64,000 nt of DNA from an uncultured Oscillospiraceae bacterium (GTDB lineage: Bacteria; Bacillota; Clostridia; Oscillospirales; Oscillospiraceae): NCBI GenBank assembly GCA_934597165.1, contig CAKTQP010000003.1, positions 52,517 to 116,516 of the forward strand. Reading direction: 5' to 3'. The notes under the pieces were generated by a model. It was not told the DNA's origin and ran no database searches. It saw nothing but the letters and a program-made list of their open reading frames with translations. Each line of letters starts with the position of its first letter. The first letter of the stretch is position 1. Below, in pieces: positions 8,599 to 15,988 of this stretch. The translations under genes and the position numbers were made by a program.

Positions 8599-9131
8599 CA
8601 GCCCTCATGTCCCTTCAACAGTTTCGGCATCTTGATCACCTGACTGAGCGCCAGATAGACCACGGTGGAAACGACGATGCCAAATCCACCCTGCACCAGG
8701 TTGCCCGGAATGCTCAGGGCCGCGGACAGGCCGTTGCCCAGGATGAGACCGGCGTAGCCGAAGTAGCCGGCGACCATGATGATCTCAGCCAGCAGGCCGG
8801 AGACGACCTTGGCGAAGTGCTTGCCCTTGGCCTTGTCCTTCAGGGCCAAAAAGACCTGTGCGGCCACAAACGCCATGAGGCACTTGATGATCAGGGTGCC
8901 GGGTGCGTAGTAAGCGTAACCGGAGAGCAGGTCTGCCAACATAGAGCCGATGCCTGCGGCAGCGGTGCCGTAGACCGGCCCCAGAATCCATGCGGAGAGC
9001 AGGACCATTGCATCCCCGAGGTTGACATATCCGCTCATGGGAGAGGGAACTTGGATGACCAGCGTTGCCACGGTGGTCAGTGCAGTGAACAGTGCCGTGT
9101 ATACCAGGCGGCTCCATCTCGATGCTCTCAT
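8598..9131 (-). CDS. ECF transporter S component, probable vitamin B6 (PdxU-like)
   Basis: 177 aa membrane protein with about five to six hydrophobic helices. Matches the ECF-type S-component pattern: short basic N-terminus, early Ala/Thr-rich helix (TALFTALTTVAT), GYVNLGDAMVLLSAW and VYGTAAAGIGSMLADLLSGY. Start chosen at 9131, where ATG follows GAAGG at good spacing; a longer frame to 9266 would run into the upstream kinase gene. S components bind the vitamin and dock on a shared EcfAA'T module, not present here. Lying between a pyridoxamine kinase gene and ywlG, it most likely imports pyridoxal/pyridoxine. Substrate is inference from context. Confidence 0.8.
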   Translation of the reverse strand: MRASRWSRLVYTALFTALTTVATLVIQVPSPMSGYVNLGDAMVLLSAWILGPVYGTAAAGIGSMLADLLSGYAYYAPGTLIIKCLMAFVAAQVFLALKDKAKGKHFAKVVSGLLAEIIMVAGYFGYAGLILGNGLSAALSIPGNLVQGGFGIVVSTVVYLALSQVIKMPKLLKGHEG

Positions 9132-9184
9132 AATTGACCTTCTTTCTTTGCGGCGGACTTTTTCGCGCTTCTCTTTCGCTCCGC

Positions 9185-10042
9185 CTAATGGTTGGATGGA
9201 TGTGGTGTATGCGGTAACCGGGTCACCAGCAGGGGGATGGCTTCCTCGAAGTTCACCCCGTACCACCGGTGTTCCGGATCGGCAACGGTCTTGCGGATGC
9301 TCTCCAAGGTGAAATCCACCGCCAGACGCAGGGCGTCCTCTAAGGGACAGCCTCGCATCATAGCGCCTACCACCACGGAGGCGAAGACGTCGCCGGTGCC
9401 GTGGAAGCTGGAGGGCATTTTCTCGTTGTAATATTCAAAAAATGTCTGTTTTTCGGTATCATAGGCCATCACGCCCAGCCGTCCCGGCTCCAAGCTGACC
9501 CCGGTGAGGACGACCTGCTTGCAGCCCAGCTTGCCCAGCTCGGTGAGGATGTGCTGGATATCCGCTCGGGTGTAGTCCTCTCCTGGATAGGGGATGTTCA
9601 AGAGGTAGCAGGCCTCGGTCAGGTTGGGGACGATGATGTCCGCCTTGCCGCAGAGCTTGGCCATCTCCTGGACGAACTCCGGGGTGAAACCGGCGTACAG
9701 TGCGCCGTTGTCCGCCATGACCGGGTCCACCAGGATGAGGTTTTCCGGTGTCTTGAACTGGTCAAAGAACCGGGAGACGATCTCCAGCTGCTGGAAGGAA
9801 CCCAGGTAGCCGGTGTAGATGGCGTCCACCGCCATGCCCTGTGCCTTCCAGTGGGCGGCGATGGGGAGGATCTCATCGGTCAAATCGCGGAAAGTGAAGC
9901 CATCAAATGCTGTGTGGGTGGACAACACCGCCGTGGGGATAACTGCTGTCTCCACGCCGCAGGCGGAGATGATAGGCAAAGCCACCGTCAGGGAGCATTT
10001 GCCGATGCAGGAGATGTCTTGGATGGTCACGATCCGTTTCAA
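9185..10042 (-). CDS. pdxK: Pyridoxamine/pyridoxine kinase
   Basis: 285 aa ribokinase-fold enzyme that phosphorylates pyridoxal, pyridoxine or pyridoxamine with ATP in vitamin B6 salvage. Family marks: MKRIVTIQDISCIGKCSLT at the N-terminus, AIYTGYLGS, LVDPVMADNG (about residues 134-143), IVPNLTEACYLL, and the catalytic GTGD motif in SFHGTGDVFAS (about residue 225), with the anion-hole glycine and the Asp base. Length is normal. First gene of the probable B6 salvage operon with the ECF S component and ywlG. The name pdxK versus pdxY cannot be settled from sequence alone. Confidence 0.9.
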   Translation of the reverse strand: MKRIVTIQDISCIGKCSLTVALPIISACGVETAVIPTAVLSTHTAFDGFTFRDLTDEILPIAAHWKAQGMAVDAIYTGYLGSFQQLEIVSRFFDQFKTPENLILVDPVMADNGALYAGFTPEFVQEMAKLCGKADIIVPNLTEACYLLNIPYPGEDYTRADIQHILTELGKLGCKQVVLTGVSLEPGRLGVMAYDTEKQTFFEYYNEKMPSSFHGTGDVFASVVVGAMMRGCPLEDALRLAVDFTLESIRKTVADPEHRWYGVNFEEAIPLLVTRLPHTPHPSNH

Positions 10043-10096
10043 TGCCGGTTCCCTCCTTCTCAGCCCGCTTGAACCGAGCTAAGATGTTTTGTCTCT

Positions 10097-10135
10097 ATCA
10101 TAGCGAATTCCCCTCTGGATGTCCAGAGGGGAATT
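10097..10135 (-). promoter_or_regulatory. pdxK promoter overlapped by a perfect 13-bp inverted repeat
   Basis: Minus strand: TGGACA (10120-10125) - 17 nt - TATGAT (10097-10102). The -35 lies in the loop and arm of a perfect inverted repeat AATTCCCCTCTGG/CCAGAGGGGAATT (10106-10118 with 10123-10135, 4-nt loop). The same hairpin is 16 nt past the nifU stop and has no U-tract, so it may be an operator, a 3'-end hairpin, or both. Confidence 0.55.
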
Positions 10136-10150
10136 GGAATTTCAGCGCAT

Positions 10151-10576
10151 TTAACAATGGCAATTTGCACAGTCATTGCTGCAAAAATCGGCCGGATTAT
10201 AGGCAATTCCATTTTTGTCGTAATAATCCTTTACCGCCGCCTTCACCGCTTCTTCCGCCAGCACGGAACAGTGGATCTTCTGGGGAGGCAGTCCATCCAA
10301 AGCCTCAACAACGGCCTTGTTGGACAGCTCCAATGCTTCTGAAACCGGTTTCCCTTTGATCATCTCAGTGGCCATAGAGGAGGAGGCAATGGCACTGCCG
10401 CAGCCAAAGGTGTTGAACTTGACATCCGTGATGATGCCGTCCTCTACCTTAATATACATCCGCATGATGTCGCCACATCGTGCGTTGCCCACTTCGCCCA
10501 CACCGCTGGCGTCTTCCATCTTGCCCACGTTCCGAGGATTCTGGAAATGATCCATGACTTTTTCACTGTACAGCAT
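10151..10576 (-). CDS. nifU: Fe-S cluster assembly scaffold NifU/IscU
   Basis: 141 aa scaffold on which Fe-S clusters are built from sulfur delivered by the cysteine desulfurase encoded just upstream. Three scaffold cysteines are present: C34 (NARCGD, with D36), C59 (FGCGSA) and C103 (IHCSV). The C-terminus carries a further four-cysteine tail, C132, C136, C139 and C141, beyond the standard IscU core; similar tails occur in clostridial homologues, and their role is unknown to me. Start ATG follows AGGAGTG at proper spacing, 19 nt after nifS. Cytoplasmic. Confidence 0.93.
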   Translation of the reverse strand: MLYSEKVMDHFQNPRNVGKMEDASGVGEVGNARCGDIMRMYIKVEDGIITDVKFNTFGCGSAIASSSMATEMIKGKPVSEALELSNKAVVEALDGLPPQKIHCSVLAEEAVKAAVKDYYDKNGIAYNPADFCSNDCANCHC

Positions 10577-10595
10577 CTGTGAACACTCCTTTTTA

Positions 10596-11792
10596 TCAAA
10601 TCAAGTGGGGACGTTCCCCTTTGACCAGCTCGTCCCACACCGGGGACATATCCCGCAGCCGTTCTACCACTTTGGGCACAGTCTCCAGGATGTGGTCGAT
10701 CTCTGCTTCGTTGTTATACTCACCAATGGACAGGCGCAGGCTGCCGTGTGCCACCTCGTGGGGCAAGCCCAGAGCCAACAGCACGTGGCTGGGGTCCAGG
10801 GAGCCGGAGGTGCAGGCACTGCCGGAGGAGGCAGCGATGCCGTTGGCGTCCAGCAGGAGGAGCATACTCTCCCCTTCGATGCCCTCGAAGCAGAAGTTCA
10901 CGGTGCCGGGGACGCGGATGTTCCGGTCGCCGTTGAGCTTGCTGTGAGGGATCTTCTCCAGACCTGTGATGAGCTTTTCCCGCAGGGCGGTGATTTTTGT
11001 CATATTCTCGTCCATGTGGTCGATAGCTTCCTTCATGGCCGCCGCCATGCCCACGATGCCGGGCATATTCTCGGTGCCGCCACGCTTGCCCTTTTCCTGC
11101 TGGCCGCCCTCGATGAGGTTCTTGAGGGGGATGCCACGGCGGACGTACAGAGCGCCGATGCCCTTGGGGCTGTGGAACTTGTGGCCGGACAGGGAGAGCA
11201 TGTCAATGTTCATCTCTTTCACGTTGATGGGCACGTGCCCCACCGCCTGGACGGCGTCGGTGTGGAAGGGGATCTTCTTCTCCCGACACAGGGCGCCGAT
11301 CTCCTTGATGGGCTGCATGGTGCCGATCTCGTTGTTTGCAAACATGATGGTCACCAGGCAGGTATCCTCCCGGATGGCGTTGGCCACGTCCTTGACGGTG
11401 ATGACCCCGTTGGGGTGGACGTCCAGGAGGGTGACGTCAAAGCCTTCCTTCTCCAGCTGTGCCAGGGTGTGGAGGACGGCGTGGTGTTCGAACTTGGTGG
11501 AGATGATATGGCGCTTCCCTTTTTTCGCGCCTACGAAGGCGGCGGAACGGATGGCCTGGTTGTCGGCTTCGCTGCCGCCGCTGGTGAAGTAGATCTCACC
11601 AGGCTCTGCGCCCAGACATTCCGCTACCGTCTCTCTGGCTTTCACGAGGGCTTCTGCCGCCCGCTGACCCAACGAATAAAAAGAGGAAGGATTGCCATAT
11701 TCCTCGGTCAAGAAGGGCATCATTGCCGCAACTGCTGTGGGGCTGACCTGAGTGGTCGCCGCGTTATCCGCATATACATACATTTCCTTCAC
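10596..11792 (-). CDS. nifS: Cysteine desulfurase NifS/IscS
   Basis: 398 aa PLP enzyme that converts cysteine to alanine and transfers the sulfur to NifU for Fe-S cluster assembly. Visible marks: YADNAATTQVSP at the N-terminus, SGGSEADNQAI, the PLP-lysine region SLSGHKFHSPKGIGALYVRRG, and the active-site cysteine loop SGSACTSGSLDPSH (short loop, SACTSG type). Normal length for the NifS/IscS clostridial group. First gene of nifS-nifU with its own sigma-A promoter. There is no Rrf2/IscR gene nearby. Confidence 0.95.
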   Translation of the reverse strand: MKEMYVYADNAATTQVSPTAVAAMMPFLTEEYGNPSSFYSLGQRAAEALVKARETVAECLGAEPGEIYFTSGGSEADNQAIRSAAFVGAKKGKRHIISTKFEHHAVLHTLAQLEKEGFDVTLLDVHPNGVITVKDVANAIREDTCLVTIMFANNEIGTMQPIKEIGALCREKKIPFHTDAVQAVGHVPINVKEMNIDMLSLSGHKFHSPKGIGALYVRRGIPLKNLIEGGQQEKGKRGGTENMPGIVGMAAAMKEAIDHMDENMTKITALREKLITGLEKIPHSKLNGDRNIRVPGTVNFCFEGIEGESMLLLLDANGIAASSGSACTSGSLDPSHVLLALGLPHEVAHGSLRLSIGEYNNEAEIDHILETVPKVVERLRDMSPVWDELVKGERPHLI

Positions 11793-11818
11793 CTATTTCC
11801 TAGTTATTTTGTAGGTAT

Positions 11819-11847
11819 ATAATACTCCCATCAACCCTACACGTCAA
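11819..11847 (-). promoter_or_regulatory. Sigma-A promoter of nifSU
   Basis: Minus strand TTGACG (11842-11847) and TATTAT (11819-11824) separated by 17 nt, about 30 nt upstream of the nifS start. Short CCTA motifs recur around it, but no clear IscR-type operator was recognised. Confidence 0.7.
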
Positions 11848-11867
11848 TAGGTTTTTAGAAAAAAACA

Positions 11868-11902
11868 AAAGATACTGTCGCCAAAAAGCAGACAGTATCT
11901 TT
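11868..11902 (-). terminator. Terminator after the TIM-barrel gene
   Basis: AAAGATACTGTC / GACAGTATCTTT arms around an 11-nt loop. On the minus strand it follows the stop at 11914 and runs into TTTTGTTTTTTTC. Confidence 0.88.
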
Positions 11903-11913
11903 GTCGGTTTTGT

Positions 11914-12648
11914 TCAATCCAGCCAGTTGGCCTTGGTCTCCCGGTGCCGGGTCATGATCTGACGGAACAGCTCGGTGGTGGACGGCGGCGTCCAGGTGAT
12001 GGCGTTGGCGCCGGCGTGGATGGTCTCCAGGATGGCCTCGTCGTTGGGGCCACCGGTGGCGATGATGGGGATCTGGGGAAACTGGGCGCGGATCTCCCGC
12101 ACCACCTCCGGCGTCTGAGCGGCGGCGGAGACGTTGATGATGGACGCGCCGCTGTCGATGCGGCTTTTGACGTCCTCCCCGCTGGACACCACCGTGACCA
12201 CGATGGGCACTTCCAACAGGCGGCTCATCTTTTCGATGTTCTCGTTCTTCCCTTTCGTGTTCACCACCACGCCCACGGCCCCCTGGGTCTCGGCCGAGAT
12301 GGCCATCTGGATCATCCGGACGCCCAAGGTGGAGCCTCCGCCGACCCCTACAAAGACGGGGATGTCAGCGGCCGCCACGATGGCGTTGGAGATGGTGGGT
12401 TGTGGGGTGAAGGGGTGGACGGCAAAGACGGCGTCGGCGTCTACGTTGCGGATGATGGCCATGTCGGTGGTGAAGACCAGGGACTTGATGCGCTTGCCGA
12501 AGACGAAGATGCCAGAGCACTGGCGGATGACCGCCGGGACGCGGAGGGCTGCTGCCCGGAGCTTGCCCTCATAGGGGATGGGACGCTGTTTGACTTTCAC
12601 GGGTGCCGCAGGCTGGAGGTTGGTGTCCTGGACTGGGTTGTGCTGCAT
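11914..12648 (-). CDS. Uncharacterised (beta/alpha)8 phosphate-binding protein
   Basis: 244 aa. Start placed at 12648, where ATG lies 7 nt after GGAGG; an upstream in-frame ATG at 12666 lacks a good ribosome site. The sequence has the look of a TIM barrel: short beta strands (IFVFGKRIKSLVFTTDMAII, AVFAVHPF, PVFVGVGGGSTLG, GAVGVVV, PIVVTVV, IINVSAAAQT) ending in IPIIATGGPNDEAILETI and GANAITW, a phosphate-binding pattern seen in ThiG/NanE/IMPDH-like barrels. I cannot assign a reaction. It is downstream of and probably co-transcribed with a MarR regulator gene (108-nt gap), so it may be part of that regulator's response. Confidence 0.6.
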   Translation of the reverse strand: MQHNPVQDTNLQPAAPVKVKQRPIPYEGKLRAAALRVPAVIRQCSGIFVFGKRIKSLVFTTDMAIIRNVDADAVFAVHPFTPQPTISNAIVAAADIPVFVGVGGGSTLGVRMIQMAISAETQGAVGVVVNTKGKNENIEKMSRLLEVPIVVTVVSSGEDVKSRIDSGASIINVSAAAQTPEVVREIRAQFPQIPIIATGGPNDEAILETIHAGANAITWTPPSTTELFRQIMTRHRETKANWLD

Positions 12649-12756
12649 GGGGTTGCCTCCATTCAAAATGAAATCGGCTCCCTCTTCTCTCTTCCAATGG
12701 TCTCCTAGCCGAAAACAGGCAGGAACCGCAACCGACAGCCAACCGGCTGGACAGAC

Positions 12757-13197
12757 TCAGCGCTTTTGCGCCATACGCTGGGTGATGGACAAAATACGTT
12801 CGGTGATGCGCAGATACTCCTCCGCATCCGCCTCCCCCAGTTCCTCCAACAGCACACACATCCGCTGCCGCAGCTGCTGCCGGATGCCCTGGATGTGCTC
12901 CGCCCCAGCCGGGGTCAGAGACACCAGCACACGCCGCCGGTCAGACGGGTCGATGGCGCGGGTGATGTACCCCTTCTTCTCCAAGGTGTTGAGCACCACA
13001 GCGATGCGAGCGGTGCTGGACTGTGCCAGGTTGCTCAGGTCGCTGGGCAGGAGGGGTTTTTCGGAGCGAGCCAGGCAGCGCAGGACGAAGCATTCACCCT
13101 GGGCGTGTTTGCCGATCTGTTTCTGGGGGCCGTTGCGGAACAGCAGTTCGGTCTGATCCACCAAGCGTTCCGCAAGTAGTTCACTGTCCATATCCAT
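12757..13197 (-). CDS. MarR family transcriptional regulator
   Basis: 146 aa, standard MarR size. Winged-helix core from about residue 35 to 115, with the recognition region LSNLAQSSTARIAVVLNTLEKKGYI and wing motif DPSDRRRVLVSLT, which is the diagnostic MarR DRR signature. Dimerisation helices at both ends. Preceded by AGAGGAA and a sigma-A promoter with an 18-nt spacer. Regulates probably itself and the adjacent TIM-barrel gene; ligand unknown. Confidence 0.9.
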   Translation of the reverse strand: MDMDSELLAERLVDQTELLFRNGPQKQIGKHAQGECFVLRCLARSEKPLLPSDLSNLAQSSTARIAVVLNTLEKKGYITRAIDPSDRRRVLVSLTPAGAEHIQGIRQQLRQRMCVLLEELGEADAEEYLRITERILSITQRMAQKR

Positions 13198-13251
13198 AAG
13201 AGGTTCCTCTTTCCCATTTTCTAGCGCGGGAAACAGCTCATTGTGTTAGGG

Positions 13252-13281
13252 ATTATACCATATCCTTGTGTTTTTCGTCAA
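13252..13281 (-). promoter_or_regulatory. Promoter of the marR gene
   Basis: Minus strand TTGACG (13276-13281) - 18 nt - TATAAT (13252-13257), about 55 nt upstream of the MarR start. The rest of the gap to 13500 shows nothing else I can name. Confidence 0.75.
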
Positions 13282-13500
13282 GCAGCACTGCCGCTGACCC
13301 TGTTTCCCGGTCGTTTTTTCTCGTTGGCAGGGAACGCTGTCCGTTCCCTACGAGGTATAGTATAGCAACCCTGCGAAATAATGCAAGGGGGTGAGTAGCT
13401 TTCTGACGGAATTATTTTCAACGGAAGCAACCCCTCCCCCACGCCCTTGACACCTTTCCGGGTTCCTGTCATAATGGATGCCAAAGGAAGTGGATTTTCT

Positions 13501-13764
13501 ATGATGGAAGAAATTTTGATCCCCTTTGGGGACAAGCTCTATTCCCTGGAACCCAACTGGGCCAATCAGGACTGGCGCTACGGCATCCTGGAGACCGAAG
13601 AGGGGCCCTACTCCGGCACCTGGTGGCAGATGGACGCTGTGGACGACAACGGCGACACCTACCTGATGTGCTGGTACGAAGAGAGCGTGGACGTGGACGA
13701 CGAGGACGGCAGCGTGAGCATGAACTACTACAAGCCCGACGTCATCCTGCTCCTGGAGGATTGA
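13501..13764 (+). CDS. Small acidic protein of unknown function
   Basis: 87 aa, very acidic and Trp/Tyr-rich (pattern EEILIPFGDKLYSLE ... WRYGILETEEG ... YKPDVILLLED). Start set at 13501, after AAAGGAAG; the frame is open upstream to 13447, but that extension lacks a ribosome site. No signal peptide, membrane segment or motif recognised. Monocistronic: it is followed at once by a strong terminator. Codon use resembles the neighbours, so it is probably a real gene, but without a search I cannot say how conserved it is. Confidence 0.65.
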   Translation: MMEEILIPFGDKLYSLEPNWANQDWRYGILETEEGPYSGTWWQMDAVDDNGDTYLMCWYEESVDVDDEDGSVSMNYYKPDVILLLED

Positions 13765-13773
13765 GCGATGAAA

Positions 13774-13813
13774 AAAAGCGTTCCCGTGACCGGAATGGTG
13801 CGGGGACGCTTTT
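13774..13813 (+). terminator. Terminator of the small acidic protein gene
   Basis: 13-bp stem (AAAAGCGTTCCCG / CGGGGACGCTTTT with one G-T pair), 14-nt loop, starting 10 nt after the stop codon. Confidence 0.8.
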
Positions 13814-13860
13814 ATACTATATATCTTTTATACTATATATAATGTAGATCTGCATAGGTA

Positions 13861-13992
13861 AGGTGCAACAATCGCCGGGAGTCCGGCGTTACAAGCGTTT
13901 TGCCCAGCAAAACCTTGGCGCAGGGGCGATTCACTCGCCCCGAGCAAGTGCAATCACCGAAGGGTGAGCGCCCACCCAAAGGGCGCGAGCCC
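13861..13992. other. Hairpin-rich intergenic island
   Basis: Between the acidic-protein terminator and the tRNA-Val terminator there is no gene, but short GC-rich hairpins follow each other: CGCCGG/CCGGCG, GTTTTGC/GCAAAAC, GGGGCGA/TCGCCCC, TCACC/GGGTGA and GCGCCC/GGGCGC. No second copy was found in this window. It may be a transcribed structured RNA or a dispersed repeat of the genome. Confidence 0.45.
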
Positions 13993-14032
13993 AGCAAAAG
14001 AGCCACGACCCATAGGTCGTGGCTCTTTTGCT
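13993..14032 (-). terminator. Terminator of tRNA-Val
   Basis: Perfect 18-bp inverted repeat (13993-14010 with 14015-14032) around a 4-nt loop, directly at the 3' end of the tRNA. The arm contains CTTTTGCT. Confidence 0.85.
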
Positions 14033-14108
14033 GGTGGACGATAACGGATTTGAACCGCTGACCCTCCGCACGTCAAGCGGATGCTCTAGCCAGCTGAGCT
14101 AATCGTCC
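14032..14108 (-). tRNA. tRNA-Val (anticodon GAC)
   Basis: 77 nt on the minus strand with encoded CCA. Acceptor GGACGAT pairs with ATCGTCC, D-arm GCTC..GAGC, anticodon stem TCCGC/GCGGA with loop TTGACGT (GAC at 34-36), T-loop TTTGAAT. All arms close without mismatch except a G-T pair in the T-stem. Confidence 0.93.
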
Positions 14109-14230
14109 GAACACAAGAGTTATTATATCTCCCCCACCGGCAAAAGTCAAGCACTATTTTGCGTTTTTTCACGCTTTTTCGATTTTTCCCGCCCCTGCGG
14201 CAGAATGTAAAGAAGTTTTTTACAGAGACC

Positions 14231-14259
14231 TTGCAAGGATTCATGGGGTGTGGTATAAT
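14231..14259 (+). promoter_or_regulatory. Sigma-A promoter of yebC
   Basis: TTGCAA (14231-14236) - 17 nt - TATAAT (14254-14259), about 70 nt before the yebC start. Confidence 0.75.
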
Positions 14260-14329
14260 TTTGACAGAATAATGTGGTGTTGCGCGCTCGCGGCACCGCA
14301 CCGAGAATAATAAGAAGGGATGAGTACCA

Positions 14330-15064
14330 ATGTCCGGACATTCCAAGTGGCATAATATTCAGAAAACAAAGGGCGCAGCCGACGCCAAGCGTTCCGCTGC
14401 CTTTACCAAGATCGCGCGTGAGATCATCGTCGCCGTCAAGACCGGCGGCAGCGGCGACCCTAAAAATAACTCCAAGCTGGCCACCGTCATCACCAAGGCC
14501 AAGGCTGTCAACATGCCCAAAGACAACATCAAGCGCACCATTGACAAGGCTCTGGCCTCCGGCAACAGCGACAGCTACGAAAACCTCCAGTACGAAGGCT
14601 ACGGCCCCTCCGGCGTCGCCGTCATCGTGGAAGTGCTGACCGACAACCGCAACCGCACCGCTCCCAACATCCGTCACCTCTTTGACAAGTACAACGGCAA
14701 CCTGGGCGCTACCGGCTGCGTGTCCTGGTCTTTCGACCGCAAGGGTCAGATCGTCATCGACAACGAAGAAGAAGAGCTGGACGAAGATACCGTCATGATG
14801 GACGCTCTGGAAGCCGGCGCGGACGATATGGTCAACGAAGGCGACGTCTTTGTCATCTACACCGATCCCGACGCCCTGTCCGAAGTGGTGGACGCTCTGG
14901 AAGGTAAGGGCTACACCTTCACTTCCGCCGAAGTGGCTATGGTGCCCCAGAACACCATCAAGCTCACCGACGAAGGCGACATCAAGAACATGGAAAAGAT
15001 GATCGATATGCTAGAAGCTGACGACGACGTGCAGAACGTCTGGCACAACTGGGAGCAGGAATAA
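14330..15064 (+). CDS. yebC: YebC/PmpR family protein
   Basis: 244 aa, full length. Begins with the family signature MSGHSKWHNIQKTKGAADAK and continues FTKIAREIIVAVKTGG. YebC-family proteins were long annotated as DNA-binding regulators; recent work on homologues indicates that some act as translation factors easing ribosome stalling at proline runs. C-terminal half is strongly acidic. Cytoplasmic. Monocistronic here, with its own promoter and terminator. In many bacteria it neighbours ruvC; in this genome ruvCAB is 35 kb away. Confidence 0.95.
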   Translation: MSGHSKWHNIQKTKGAADAKRSAAFTKIAREIIVAVKTGGSGDPKNNSKLATVITKAKAVNMPKDNIKRTIDKALASGNSDSYENLQYEGYGPSGVAVIVEVLTDNRNRTAPNIRHLFDKYNGNLGATGCVSWSFDRKGQIVIDNEEEELDEDTVMMDALEAGADDMVNEGDVFVIYTDPDALSEVVDALEGKGYTFTSAEVAMVPQNTIKLTDEGDIKNMEKMIDMLEADDDVQNVWHNWEQE

Positions 15065-15194
15065 TCCCGATCATTTGTTTCTGATTTCTCTTGTTTTACA
15101 TGGATTCAAGCACTTTTCAAACGCATTTCTAAGTTTTACACGTTTGAACTGTGCCAAACGGAAACGCCTTTTGACGGAATCGTGATAAAGCATA

Positions 15195-15226
15195 ACACCC
15201 CTTTTGCGGTTGCGAGAGGGGTGTTT
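15195..15226 (+). terminator. Terminator downstream of yebC
   Basis: 13-bp stem ACACCCCTTTTGC / GCGAGAGGGGTGT (two G-T pairs) followed by TTTTTG. It lies 130 nt past the yebC stop. The stretch 15227-15391 holds nothing I can identify. Confidence 0.8.
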
Positions 15227-15391
15227 TTGTATGCTGGCACGGGAGTGCTTAGAGGAATTTGTGTTGGATTGCGAATTGCGGCGGTTGAGTCACCGAACGA
15301 TTACTGAGCGTCCACACGAGTCCATTGTATCATATGCGCCCATAATATGGCGCCGCACTCAGTACGGCTTTCTTTTTACCACGGCAATGGT

Positions 15392-15420
15392 TTGACCGCT
15401 GAGCGCATGGGTGTTATAAT
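15392..15420 (+). promoter_or_regulatory. Sigma-A promoter of the 15451 gene
   Basis: TTGACC (15392-15397) - 17 nt - TATAAT (15415-15420), 30 nt before the start codon. Confidence 0.8.
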
Positions 15421-15450
15421 AGGTAGCACTTGTGTAACAGGAGGCCAGAC

Positions 15451-15867
15451 ATGAAACTGTACATGATCCGCGCAAAGACAGACGAAGGCATAATCTATGA
15501 CAAAGGTTATACCTCTAGTGAGTATGCCACGGAGGTCGCTAAGCTACGGTACGAGGATTGGAATATCGTCGAGAAAGAAATCTCCTATGTCTGCATCCTT
15601 ACCTACACCAGGATCGGCGACAGTGTGGAACAGGGAATCGTGGAAGTGTACGACAACCTGGAGGCGTGCCATTCTCATATGCTGGAACGTTACAGGCGCG
15701 TTGCGGAAGAAAGCAGTACGGCGGTTCCGGAGGCGTGGATAGAAGACACGCAAGCATACTGCCGAACAGAAAGTTGTAGCATCAGATGGAATATCATCGT
15801 GAGCGATGCGGTTCCAGCTGGATGTAGGAAGGTAAAACGCCTATATCGTGTAATGGAATCGCAATAG
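15451..15867 (+). CDS. Hypothetical protein
   Basis: 138 aa, begins MKLYMIRAKTDEGIIYDKGYTSSEYATE. Start chosen at 15451, which follows AGGAGG with 6-nt spacing and a consensus promoter, so it is very likely expressed. No signal peptide or membrane helix. Several Cys and Tyr residues are spread without a metal-binding pattern. Codon use is less GC-biased than the neighbours, and it stands alone between two terminators, which could reflect recent acquisition. Function not recognised. Confidence 0.65.
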   Translation: MKLYMIRAKTDEGIIYDKGYTSSEYATEVAKLRYEDWNIVEKEISYVCILTYTRIGDSVEQGIVEVYDNLEACHSHMLERYRRVAEESSTAVPEAWIEDTQAYCRTESCSIRWNIIVSDAVPAGCRKVKRLYRVMESQ

Positions 15868-15948
15868 TATCTATAGGAAGACCATGCTGACCAGCGCGGT
15901 CACAGGAATGACATAGGTAGGGGCTGCCCGTGCCTGCAAAAAGTTCAA

Positions 15949-15982
15949 AAAACACCCCTTCTCCCGTCAGAAGGGGTGTTTT
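15949..15982 (-). terminator. Bidirectional terminator
   Basis: Perfect 14-bp stem AAAACACCCCTTCT / AGAAGGGGTGTTTT with a 6-nt loop between two convergent genes; A/T tails on both sides. Confidence 0.88.
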
Positions 15983-15988
15983 CTATCG

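Noticed and set aside
10106..10135. Simple rho-independent terminator for nifU
   Set aside because: No U-tract follows the hairpin on the minus strand and it overlaps a promoter, so it was listed as a regulatory site with mixed roles.
15204..15395. 63-aa frame downstream of yebC
   Set aside because: Begins inside the yebC terminator and has no Shine-Dalgarno; nothing else supports it.
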